64,000 nucleotides of DNA from Bondarzewia mesenterica. Taxonomy: Eukaryota > Basidiomycota > Agaricomycetes > Russulales > Bondarzewiaceae. Positions 28,395-38,480 of this stretch are shown one piece after another (position 1 is the stretch's first letter; each line of letters starts with the position of its first letter). The stretch lies in assembly GCA_004802705.1 (NCBI GenBank), contig SGPL01000107.1:1-64000 (forward strand). Reading direction: 5' to 3'. The notes under the pieces were generated by a model, which saw nothing but the letters and a program-made list of their open reading frames with translations, was not told where the DNA came from and searched no databases. Position numbers and translations under genes: made by a program.

Positions 28395-30020
28395 CGGGTT
28401 CGCTCTTAGAAACAGACGCGGGATTGTCGGTCCGATCCTGCCGCCGTCGGCCCGTCCTCGGGTAGAATCAGCCAGTAGCTTCCTCCATGTGCACTGATGT
28501 GAGATTACAGGCTGCTTGTGCCCTCGTTAGTGTGACACGCACCCATTCTGTGATATAAATGTACATTTGTCTAGAATCGCAACCTCGTCAGAAAGCAATT
28601 GGTTGGAAGCGTGGTGGTCTTTTCTGTTGACCGGCGGGACCGGAGTTGTCGTGTTAGAAAATGGCCAGCTGGGCCCTGAGGCCTGAGTACTAGGTTGTCC
28701 ACTCCAATCAACGTCGCCCAGCGCATAAAATACCGGTTGGATTCAATTGAAGTTTGGGGTGACACAGATTATGCATTCTTTTGAATTGGCGGACTTAGCA
28801 GTATGAGCGTTTTGGAAGCGTCCTTGGGAAAGCAACAGATAACGACCGCGAATCAGTCGCGTGCATCTTTGTACCAATGAAAGTTGTTTTCATTCCTATC
28901 AGAGAAATCTTGGTGCGCTTCTGTCGACCACGTCAAGTGTAGACCAAGTCTGAAGAGCTGAATGCAAAATATAAATGGCCTTCACCAGGTTGAGAACGGC
29001 CCTCAGAGTTCGTACACCAAGGCTTGCCGTACCGACGAGATGAACGTTCGGCAGAGAAAGAATGCAAAATAGGAGAGATAGAGGTGTTCCAAAAGGTAAC
29101 GGACACCATTCACCGGGCGATGTAACCGAAAACCGCAACAATCTGCTGAAGAACCTGCTCACGTTTTAGTTTAGTCCGAGGAACGGTAAATACCGAGGGT
29201 GCCGTTATTTTTGGAAAATGAACTCACTTTGAAAATGAATATGAAGATAGGATGTCGCTGGTCCGAGGGAGACAGGTGACGGCAGGGATGCGATAAGTAG
29301 CGCACGACGAATGTTCACATATTACCGCTTACAGAATATCTGCCCATTTTCCGTGCTGGTGATCTACAGGGAAAGTAAGGTCATCTGCACATAAATTATC
29401 CACGCCATTGATAAGGCAGTCGATACTTGGTCGACACGCGAGAATAGTCAAGCAAAGACTGAAAGGTTCCGCAGTCAAGCGAATACATAGCGACGTTCTG
29501 CGGTAATTTCGCATGGCTAATTATAACTGTTCTGTGTAAACCAGCTGTTCGAACAGTGCAAGGTCGACATGTTAGCAAGTGGAAGGCACAGTCAGAGGGA
29601 GAAAATGACCATAAACTCGTGAACCTTCTCCAGTAGGTCATCTGCCTAAGGACAAGGATACAGTAAGTACAGCAGATTCAGTGTACAAGGAGTCAAAGAA
29701 GAACACTGGCATGGAGCATTGGACGTACCTGAGATAATCGGTCCATAAGTGGGAGTAAAATGTCCGAGGTACTTGAGTGGGGACTCAATGTGACCAGACT
29801 TCAAATGTCGTGTCCCAGCGGTAGGGAAGAAGGTTCTTCCAAAAGAGCGTTGGCTATCAGACAAAAATGGTGGCTCGCAGACCTCAAGTGGACGCGCCAT
29901 TCAGTAGACGTGGTCAATGTCCATTCATCATCTATCCGATGCGTCGTGACTATGTTGCATGCCGAGAGAAGTAGTTGTGGTCACAAGCAGAGCAAGATTA
30001 CTCACATAGACAGAGAGCAT
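28395..30020. other. Gene-poor intergenic region
   Basis: About 1.6 kb between the aldolase promoter and the 3' end of PUS4. Frames of 60-90 codons exist on the minus strand (for example 28899-29162, with hydrophobic stretches), but I recognise no family and cannot join them into a phase-consistent gene. A degraded gene cannot be excluded. Confidence 0.45.
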
Positions 30021-31221
30021 TCATGATTTGTTATTGCTCCCATCCACTGCGACAAACTTGTCAAGTACCTCCCTCTCCCATTCCGTCCACCCCTCTTCAT
30101 CCTTCTCACCTACATCTTTCAATGCCTTCTCAAATACCTCCCACGGGACACAATTCTGGTCGTCCTCCTCTTCAGGCTCGAGGACGTAGTTCTTTTGTCT
30201 AGAACGTGTGAGCGTGACGACATGTCCCGCCGAGCCCAAAGCATGACTCAAGTCGTGGACAATAGATCGGACATACGTCCCGCCAGAGACCTTCATCTTC
30301 AAGACGAAGGCAGTAGGCACCGCACTATCCGCGGCCTCTTCGTCAGGACCAGCTTCGTCAACAATGGCCGCCTTGTCGTCGACTCCGGAGAGCGACTTCT
30401 CCAGCGCCTTTTTTTTCAACTTCTGTAAACTGTTTTTCGGGCCACCGGTATGGGTGATCGCTACCTTTCCATTCGACTAGTTCGAGGGAATGGATGGTGA
30501 CTTTTCGCTTCTCAATGGGACGGGGTAGAGGGATGCCCTTACGGGCATAGTCATAGAGCGGGATGCCATCCATTTTTAATGCTGAGAATCTGTAGAGAAT
30601 TTGAGCAGTAGGAAAGGGTTTGGGCGAGGAAGCATACATTGGAGGTGCTTGCTCGATTTCCCCTCTAAATTGTTCCAATGCGCTCTCCACTTTCTCCCGT
30701 GTAACATGGTGCCATGGCGCGGTACGAACGCGGGCACCTTCGCTATCATACGAATCGGTCTCGCAACCGAGCAAACAAGTTGTGCGATATTCCTGGAGTA
30801 ATACCGTCAATCAACGTCAGCGAAACCTAGTAAACACCCTCCAAATCCCACCTTGGAACAATCAAGGAATTCGTTAAGTTTCTTAGTACCCTTGCCGATA
30901 CCTATAACTGAGATAACAAAATAATAAGAAACATGTGCTGTCAAGCTCAGGCCAGCATATCTCACCAAGTACGCCGTCTGCCAGAGGATCCAACGTGCCT
31001 CCTTGGCCAATTTTAACGGAATCCTTCCCTCGTCTACCCCTTTTCCTGTTCTTTCCCTTCGCATCTTTTCTCTTTTCCAGTGTCTCAGCGTCATTAAACA
31101 GAAGAGAATTCTCAACGAGATGTTTCATTTGGTTGATGATATGCATTGACGTCGGCCCAGACGGTTTTACAACACCAAACAGACCCGACAGAGGCAACGC
31201 CGAGAGTGATACTTTGGGCAT
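30021..31221 (-). CDS. PUS4: tRNA pseudouridine-55 synthase PUS4 (TruB family)
   Basis: Makes pseudouridine 55 in the T loop of tRNAs. The ATG at 31221 begins MPKVSLSALPLSGLFGVVKP. The TruB signature is complete: PSGPTSMHIINQMK, then a Lys/Arg-rich insert usual in eukaryotic members, then KIGQGGTLDPLADGVL with the catalytic Asp, and IGKGTKKLNEFLDCSK joined to EYRTTCLLGCETDSYDSEG. RYSALK-like and PLYDYARKGIPLPRPIEKRK follow. The C-terminal block is AFVLKMKVSGGTYVRSIVHD with LSHALGSAGHVVTLTRS. Between the HSLELVEWK and KKALEKSLSGVDD exons the phases do not match. Reducing the eight-base T run at 30409-30416 (plus strand) to seven would fix this, or an unusual splice site may be used. Confidence 0.88.
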
Positions 31222-31578
31222 CTGATATTTTGGAAGGGTGAATAGAGAAAACGAGAGTGGCGAGAGTAGCAGTGTGTACTCTACGATCAGTTCCGATATT
31301 TTTTACTCAATCTCAGCGATCGCGTTGTTGTGGTCTGTTGAATTCTAAGGCTCTTGCAAAACAACTCACGGATATTATAGCGCGGGCCGGACAGGGCCGG
31401 ACATAGTCTCCGTCAATTGAGGCACAAATTCACGGGTTCAAGCATTATGTAGCTAATCAACGTTCGAATATGTATGACAATACATGTTATTACAAGCATG
31501 CTCTTTTCTTCAATTCTTCCTCGGAGTCTTCCATAGCCAATGCACTCCGGGCCTTAAGTTTCTGCGGCCTTCATCAGC
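31222..31578. other. Intergenic region, PUS4 promoter and reductase 3' end
   Basis: 357 bp between the PUS4 start and the stop of the aldo/keto reductase. No feature recognised apart from a GC-rich GGGCCGGACAGGGCCGGACA direct repeat near 31384-31403. Confidence 0.45.
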
Positions 31579-32635
31579 TCACTCCCCCGGGAAGAACGTA
31601 GCCTGTCAAATCGATAGTCAGCAACGTTTCAATACGTCGCGAAAGCATAACGGACTTACAAAATGTCTCTTGTGTAGTTTAGAACCAGCCTCGTCTATAG
31701 CTGCTACCTCCTCTGTCGTCAGGTCGGGGGCCGCGGCGGCATCGAGATATTCCTTCAACCTCGCCTCCTTGGAGGTGGTCCTGTAACACACCGTGTCAGC
31801 ATTGCGTACATTTTCAAAGGTCGGAAATGCGTACGTTACAAATACGATACCCTTATATCTCTGCCAAAGCATCAGCACGTGGCCTTCCTGCACAGTCTTC
31901 CCAGTGGTCTTCGACAATCGCTCGGCGATAGAGGTCAAGACGGGGTCGACAGGCCCTCCCTTTGAACGGAATATAGGCGATTGACCGCCGTACGATTCAG
32001 TCACAATCCCATGCTTCTTCTGGAACTCGAGGAGGGGAATAGAAGCTTTGAACACATAGGGGTGATACTCGAGCTATACGATGGAGTGGGCAACGATTCG
32101 TGAGATATGAAGAACAATCCGTGCGGCATTCTAAACGAAAATTTACCTGATTCACAGCGGGAGGGATCGTCGCGCCGTCCAAAATCTCCTCAAGATCCTT
32201 GATATGAAAGTTGGAGACACCGATGCTCTTCGCGAGGCCCTCTTTCTTGACCTTCTCAAATTGCTTCCAAATACTTTTTAGCTGCCCGGGCTCTTTAAAC
32301 ACTTTAGGAGAGTGGATCAAGAACAAATCGACGTAGTCTAGCTTCAACTGCTTCAGCGACCCCTCGAGTGACTCGCGAACGGTGGTCCCCGCATCGAGCG
32401 TGTAGAGCTTCGTAGTGACGAAGAGCTCTGATCGCGGCTTGCCCGACGCAATGATGCCCGCGCCGAGGGAATCCTCGTTACCATAAACCTGCGCACCGTC
32501 GAGGTGTGTGAAGCCAGCCTTGATCGCGGCTGCGACGATGCCCGTCGAATCCTTGTTGTAGAGTGCTGTACCCGTGCCAAAACCGAGCCAGGGAATGGTG
32601 TTGCCGTCGTTGAGCTTGATGGGAGTGTTGGCCAT
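31579..32635 (-). CDS. Aldo/keto reductase
   Basis: NAD(P)H-dependent oxidoreductase with a TIM-barrel fold; substrates are small carbonyl compounds, unspecified here. The start MANTPIKLNDGNTIPWLGF at 32635 is preferred over upstream ATGs at 32713 and 32788, because TTTATAAA at 32728-32736 looks like a TATA box that would put the transcript start near 32700. The catalytic tetrad is present: Asp and Tyr in THLDGAQVYGNED, Lys in ELFVTTKLYTLD and His in YVDLFLIHSPKVF. LAKSIGVSNFHIKDLEEIL follows, and the coenzyme region contains TTSKEARLKEYLDA. Splicing VNQ to LEYHPYVFKASIPLLEF and the last exon ending ATFFPGE-stop gives a normal family length of roughly 290 residues. Confidence 0.88.
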
Positions 32636-32727
32636 CGTATAGACGGTTTTGTTCACGAAGACGGGACGAGGGGACGGTGTGTGCGCGGGGAAGCGAGTCA
32701 CGGAACAACTCATCCGTGCAATTGTGT

Positions 32728-32736
32728 TTATAAAAC
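32728..32736 (-). promoter_or_regulatory. TATA-box candidate of the aldo/keto reductase gene
   Basis: TTTATAAAA on the + strand reads as TTTTATAAA on the minus strand, about 95-100 bp before the chosen start codon. Confidence 0.45.
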
Positions 32737-32799
32737 TGTATCTCAGATAACAGGTGACAAAGAAAGGAACGCATAGGAACGCATCCACGCCTATCCACG

Positions 32800-33903
32800 C
32801 GGTGCTAGGCTGTGGCGAGGCTGTAGATCATGAAGCGACTCCCGCGCCATGTTTGCGGTGGTACTAGCACTCCCAGGTGACTCGAGTCCTGAGAGTAGAT
32901 TGCCTGGCGAAATATTGGATACGTCTGTGCAACGTCTGTATGGGAGATCACGATATGTGGTGCATACCGTTAGGAACAGGACTTTGCCATCCAAAACGTT
33001 CATCCAGCAGCAAGCTCATGGGGAAGAAGAGAAATTGACATCAATTCAATCCAAATCAGGGTCGCACCGTCGTGAAGCCTGCCCTAAATCGACGTCGCCA
33101 TATCGTCCTCGTTCTCAACATTTAACGTTCCTCATCTTTTAACAACTACCCAGGCGCTGTTTTACCACATGTCCGACTGTTACAGCCCTTGATGACAGTC
33201 CTTCATCGTCAGCGACCTCAGAAGGACGGTGCACTCTTTGGCCGATCATCCTGGTATCTCTGTGGGTGGTGTCGGTCACCTAGTGTTCCTACATGCCTTG
33301 TAAGATATTTTCCTGTTGCAAATCTTCACGAATATACTATTTGGTTCTGCATCTGGCATTCTTAAATTCTTGGATTTACGGTAAGTGTTGGCCATGATGC
33401 ATGATGAATTGTTAGACCATGGAGGTGAGAAATGAGGCTGGTTGATGTCCTTGAACTATTGAGAAGCCCTACTGCACATCGTCTGCACGTTCATGCACAC
33501 ACAGCAATACTTATTGTCCGACGTAGGCAATGGTCCAAGACCTCTCCGTCACCAGCAGGTCCGCAATGACTATCATTACATGTAGTATGTTATTCGCTCA
33601 TTGCAAAAAAAAAGTGATCCGTAATGCACCTTTTAGTTGTGTTGAGAACGACGTACCATGCAAATTAGCACGAGCCTCATAGACAATGACAGAGAAAATC
33701 GAACATGATCCCGAACGCAGTTCCGATAGTACAGATGAAAGCAAGGAGGGTTAAATGGCGTAAGACCAGAACATAGCAGTAAGCAGTAAGTATAAGCACA
33801 TGAGATCCTTCTGCTACAGAGGCTGGAGTCATGAGGTGAAGATAGATTTGAGCAGTTTCATTCAAGGTACGTAGCGCAGAGAACGGGATGTCCGCCTTGC
33901 CAC
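32800..33903. other. Intergenic region left of the surface-protein array
   Basis: About 1.1 kb upstream of the reductase and downstream of array gene A. The frame 32849-33142 (+) has no recognisable family. The part from about 33480 to 33600 has weak similarity to sequence downstream of array genes B and C, including a CACCAGCAGGTC block, so it is probably a diverged copy of the array spacer. Confidence 0.45.
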
Positions 33904-35297
33904 CTATACCTCTGGGAGCCCCTTGTACTGAGTATGGTTTGGTTGTAGGTCGTGCATGCCTGTGTTGTAGGAATCACCAGTCATCTGGGACATGGGCGAC
34001 GATGAAAAGGGTGCTGTCGGGAACGTGCTTGGATCAGAAGGGTCCTGTCAATCAATGGGCACACGAGATTTAAAACCCATTCGAGAGTTGGCAACGTATC
34101 GGAGGACTGAACATACGTAGAACTTCCTCGGTGTCTCAGGAAACTCTCCCAAAAACGGAGCTAGGGCGCCATTGTGCACGTCCTGACCCATGTCCGGTGG
34201 GGGACCGCCTCCATAGGTGGCAGAAGGCGGGACGCGCGAACGGCGATGGCGGATAGCCAAAAAGGCGACGAGGCCGGCTAGAAGAGCGGCGCCGACCACT
34301 CCCCCGACTACACCACCTGCGATCGCCCCCGCGTGCGAGTGACTGCTAGAGGACGCGTTCTGAGGAGAGGATACGGCGCTGCTACTCGTTGACGACGTTG
34401 CCGTGACGGAAACCGATGACGTCTGTGATGCCGAGGGATTGATTGTAGTGGGTCCCCCGGTAGCCGAAGACTCAGGCAGGGCTGCCGATAGGAAACAATC
34501 AAGATGCAAATAACGTGGTGAAATGGACCAAGGACGTACCAGCACTTTCGAAAGCGATTGTGTTGTTCCAGATGTCTGCTTTCTGTAAATTAGTTGTAAG
34601 CAGAGTAATGGCGCGCGATGATATCCCAGACATACCGTGACATTGAGGTATGCCCAACCTGGGACCCGCGTTCCACTTGGAATAGACCTTGGGTACCTAG
34701 AGATGACACGATTTAAACGAGAAAGAAAGATATGAAGTATGTGACGTACGTTCCATCTGCACTAACACTGCTGCAGTTGAACGACCACTCAGACCATCTG
34801 ATAGAATCTCTGATTCAGAGTGCGGAGGCTATGGCGCGACAATGGAATTTACTGAGTCCAGATAGAGCCTTGACAAGCATCGCAGGCGCTGATAAGCGAG
34901 TACGAGACAGTGTTGCATGCGCAGAGGTCACCATTACCAGGACCGTTAGGACCGATGTAGTGATTACCCGGGATCAGCGAAGAGATGCCAAATTCTATGC
35001 ATAAGGTAGGTACGCTCTCTGTGAGCACAATAATAAGAGGAAGGCTCACGGCCGTTATTGCATACGGCTTCTAAATATGCGGCGACCACACACGGGGTCT
35101 GATTCAGACTGTTGTACGTCTGAATAACATTTCGGATTAAATTTTGATTCACCGAAAGAGTAGACAGAGACACGCACCCACTCCCACCCAGCAACGCACG
35201 TGGTGGGTGCAATGATCTGCGCGCTGGACAGAACGACATAAGCTAGCACTGGAAGCAAGGAGGATCCAAGGGCAGACACAATTTTCGCAAAGGCCAT
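33904..35297 (-). CDS. Single-pass transmembrane glycoprotein, array gene A
   Basis: Start MAFAKIVSALGSSLLPVLAY at 35297 is a signal peptide. Spliced exons give about 330 aa. The ectodomain has eight Cys and the family motifs LNQTPCVVAAYLEAVCNNGQ, GNHYIGPNG, LCACNTVSYSLISACDACQG, WSEWSFNC and IPSGTRVPGWAYLNVT, with N-glycosylation sequons NVT and NNT. A Ser/Thr stalk (for example TATSSTSSSAVSSPQNASSS) leads to a Gly-rich transmembrane helix, GAIAGGVVGGVVGAALLAGL, with GxxxG spacing, then the basic stop RHRRSR. The cytoplasmic tail contains PPSATYGGGPP, MGQDVHNGALAPF, EFPETPRKFY and, in the last exon, MHDLQPNHTQYKGLPEV. I know the ectodomain pattern from expanded Agaricomycete families of unknown function. 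A sensor or receptor-like role is inference from topology only. Confidence 0.82.
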
Positions 35298-35700
35298 GAT
35301 GGAGGGGGGATGGAGAGGGCAAGACCCTTGGAAGCGCTCATTCATGAAGACAGTACATGCTTCACTAAATATGGGTCAGAAGCCTCCTGGGAGACGTGCG
35401 CCTCGCTGCAAACATCGGTCCTAGTGTTTTTCATGGATCTTCAGGCATGATGACCGGTCGTGTTTAGCACTTGGTTTCTCTGTGATATTATCAGTGTTGG
35501 CCCTTCATTATGTTCCTACGGCGACAAAATCTGGAAGCTGAGAGTTGCAAGTTGCCTGAATAATGAATGTGTGAATCGAAGGCGGTGGGCGTGCGCCCAG
35601 GGGAAGTTACACACCGTTCATTGTGTGAATCTTGACACACTGATGCTTCTTCGCGAAGCCCTTGACCGCCTCGGGATTGCTTCCGAATACACTTAAGCCG
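35298..35700. repeat. Upstream flank repeat, copy of 37672-38010
   Basis: The promoter region of gene A is nearly identical to that of gene B over roughly 350-400 bp, with the same blocks in the same order (for example GGATCTTCAGGCATGAT and GTTGCAAGTTGCCTGAATAA). The promoter of gene C shares only scattered similarity. This marks one side of the duplication unit. Confidence 0.75.
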
Positions 35701-35744
35701 CTCATGCTCCTTCGACATCATCACGAGAGGAGGTCGTCATAGCC

Positions 35745-36290
35745 TAGGCCTTCGCACCGTCAAGGTTCGCACGCAGCCAACGATCAGTATGCACGCAAAG
35801 CGATGATCAATGTAGAGCGCAGCAGTGAATACGGGAATCATAAGTACATCCAAGACCTTCCGGAACCCAACAGCACCAGCAGGTCAGCAACGACCACCAT
35901 TGTATGTATATCCATCATACATCTCGGAGCAAGAAGTGACGACGCACTCGAGAGTTTGTGAGGACGACGCACCATACAAATAACACAACGATGGAATAGA
36001 GAATCGAAAAGCTCCCGCACGCGATTTCAATGCCACAGACAAAGGAGATACGGTTAGAAAAGCCGGACGTGCAAGGCTAGAATGTGACAGGGTTAAGTAT
36101 GAGCACATGAGATGCCTCTGGTACAAACACAGATGCGAGAGTCGTGAGGCATCGAGGGGGTAGGTTGATAAGTGTGAGACTAGAGGAGATTCAGATAGAA
36201 GCAAGCAAGACATGAAACAGTTTTCCTTCGAAAACGTGGGGTGAAAAAATCGGGATCGTCTTGCCACCTATACCTCTGGGAGCCCGTTGT
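35745..36290. repeat. Downstream flank repeat, copy of 39205-39720
   Basis: Sequence downstream of gene B matches sequence downstream of gene C almost base for base over about 500 bp (shared blocks include CAACGATCAGTATGCACGCA and ATCTCGGAGCAAGAAGTGAC). Copy B has small extra segments, for example near 35948-35966. The minus-strand frames here are not conserved as proteins, so it is spacer duplication. Confidence 0.75.
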
Positions 36291-37671
36291 ACTGGCTACG
36301 GTTCGGCTGTAGGTTGTGCATGCTTGTGTTATAGGTATTATTGTTCGTATGGATCATCGGCGATGATGGAGAGGGTGATGTCGGGAACGTGCTCGGATCA
36401 GAAGGGTCCTGTGCATCAACCATTTCATGTCAGCCAATACAGTACAGGAAGAATGACATCTGTCCGGAAAATGCAGGGACTGAACGTACGTAGAATCTCC
36501 TTGGTGTTTCAGGGAACTCTCTTGCAAACGGAGCTAGGGCGCCATTGTGCACGTCCTGACCCATGACCGGTGAAGGACCGCCTCCATAGGTAGCAGAAGG
36601 CGGGACGCGCGAACGGCGATGACGGATAACCAAACAGACGACAAGGCCGGCTAGAAGAGCGGCGCCGACCACTCCCCCGACTACACCGCCTGCGATCGCC
36701 CCCGCGTGCGAGTGACTGCTGGAGGACGCGTTCTGAGGAGAGGATACGGCGCTGCTACTCATTGACGACGTTGCCGTGACGGAAACCGATGACGTCTGTG
36801 ATGTCGAGGGATTGATTGAAGCGGGTCCCCTGGTAGCCGAAGACTCGGGCAGGACTGCCGATGGGAGACTATCAAGATGCAAATAACGTGGTGAAATGGA
36901 CCAAGGACGTACCAGCACTTTCGAAAGCGATTGTGTTGTTCCAGATGTCTGCTTTCTATGAATTGGTTGTAAGCAGAGTAATGGCGCGCGATGATATCCC
37001 AGACATACCGTGACATTGAGGTATGCCCAACCTGGGACCCGCGTTCCACTTGGAATAGACCTTGGGTACCTAGAGATGACACGGTTTAAACGAGAAAGAA
37101 AGATATGAAGTATGTGACGTACGTTCCGTCTGCGCTAACACTGCTGCAGTTCAACGACCACTCAGACCATCTGATGAATTTCCGATTTAGAGCGCGGAGG
37201 CTGTGGCGGAACGGTGGAACCTACTGAGTCCATGTAGAGCCTTGACAAGCATCGCAGGCGCTGATAAGCGAGTACGAGACAGTGTTGCATTTGCAGAGAT
37301 CGCCATTATCAGGACCGTTAGGACCGATGTAGTGATTACCCGGGATCAGCGAAGAGATGCCATATTCTGTGCATAAGGTAAGTAGTGCTTTTCTGTGAGC
37401 ACGATAATAAGAGGAAGGCTCACGGCCGCCATTGCATACGGCTTCTAAATATGCGGCGACCACACACGGGGTCTGATTCAGACTGTTGTACGTCTGAATA
37501 ACATTTCGGATTAAATTTTGATTCACCGAAAGAGTAGACAGAGACACGCACCCACTCCCACCCAACAAGGCACGTGGTAGGTGCGATGACCTGTGCGCTG
37601 GATAGAAAGACATAAACCAGCACTGAAAGCAAGGAGGATCCAAGGGCAGACACAGCTCTCTCAAAGGCCAT
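36268..37671 (-). CDS. Single-pass transmembrane glycoprotein, array gene B
   Basis: Paralog of gene A with the same exon structure. Start MAFERAVSALGSSLLSVLVY at 37671 is a signal peptide. The ectodomain again has LNQTPCVVAAYLEAVCN, GNHYIGPNGPDNG, LCKCNTVSYSLISACDACQG and IPSGTRVPGWAYLNVT. The stalk, the GGVVGGVVGAALLAGLV helix and the RHRRSRVPPSATYGGG juxtamembrane segment are kept. The tail ends YNTSMHNLQPNRSQYNGLPE, closer to gene C than to gene A. It lies between two near-identical flanks, and its sequence is a mosaic: the 148 bp at 37171-37318, covering the CNTVSYSLISACDACQG exon and the next intron, are identical to gene C, while both sides resemble gene A. The frame is intact throughout. 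Confidence 0.82.
37171..37318. repeat. 148-bp tract identical to 40604-40751
   Basis: Reading both copies base by base I find no mismatch over 148 bp. The flanks of this tract in gene B match gene A far better than gene C, which indicates transfer of sequence between paralogs. Confidence 0.8.
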
Positions 37672-38010
37672 GATGATGGGATGAAGAGGGCAAGATTCTT
37701 GGAAGCGCTCATCCATGGAAGACAGCACATGCTTCACTAATGATATGGGTCGGAAGCCTCCTGGAAGACATGCGCCTCGCTGCAAACACTGATCCTAGTG
37801 TTTCTCATGGATCTTCAGGCATGATAACCGGTCGTGTTTAGCGCTTGGTTTCTCTGTGATACTATCAGTGTTGGCCCTTCATTATGTTCCTACGGGACAA
37901 AATCTGGAAGCTGAGAGTTGCAAGTTGCCTGAATAATGGATATGTGAGTCGAAGGCGGTGGGCGTGCACCTGGGGGGAGTCACACACCGATGCTTCTGAA
38001 TACACTTAAG
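37672..38010. repeat. Upstream flank repeat, copy of 35298-35700
   Basis: Promoter region of gene B. It matches the gene A promoter with few substitutions and small indels. Similarity stops near 38010, where the AT-rich insertion begins. Confidence 0.75.
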
Positions 38011-38022
38011 CTACTCGTGCTC

Positions 38023-38190
38023 CTGATCAGTGTTGTCAGAAGCCAGAGCACCGGATCGTGCTTTGAGCAAAATGCCAGAAATCACGGCACAGCCCTGCCA
38101 CCGTAGCGAGCCTGATGCGAAAAATAACACAATAAACATATGCCAAAACGAGACAGCTCGTAAGTAGTGCTAACACACTACACGGCCAAA
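38023..38190. repeat. Direct repeat, first copy
   Basis: Begins TGATCAGTGTTGTCAGAAGC and includes AAATCACGGCACAGCCCTGC, GCGAAAAATAAC and GCTAACACACTAC. The same order of blocks recurs at 38262-38480 with an internal expansion. The family is unknown. Confidence 0.65.
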
Positions 38191-38261
38191 CACCGTCAAT
38201 CTGAGGTCCAGGACTTTATGCAGCATCCATCTGGGGTCAGCAGCCGGGCATCTGACTGCAT

Positions 38262-38480
38262 CTGATCAGTGCTGTCAGAACCCAGAGCACCGGGCCCTGC
38301 TATGCGCAAAATGCCAGGGTTGCTAAGGGTTGCTACAGGGTCCGACAAATCACGGCACAGCCCTGCCACCTTAGCGAGACTGATGTGAAAAATAACCCAA
38401 ATGTACAGACTCAACAATAAATATATACCCACTATGCCTCCAACAACTTGTAATGCTAACACACTGCCCACTACACTACA
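38262..38480. repeat. Direct repeat, second copy
   Basis: Begins TGATCAGTGCTGTCAGAACC and repeats the blocks of 38023-38190, including AAATCACGGCACAGCCCTGC and GCTAACACACTGC. It has an extra TTGCTAAGGGTTGCTA segment that is itself a small tandem repeat. Probably part of a dispersed repeat. Confidence 0.65.

Noticed and set aside
28899..29900. Possible minus-strand gene in the gene-poor stretch (frames at 28899-29162, 29396-29641, 29646-29900)
   Set aside because: No frame shows a family motif and no phase-consistent GT-AG joins were found.
35884..36267. 127-codon minus-strand frame, also seen downstream of gene C (39373-39699)
   Set aside because: The two copies are similar only because the DNA is duplicated; indels shift the frame between them, so protein-level conservation is absent.
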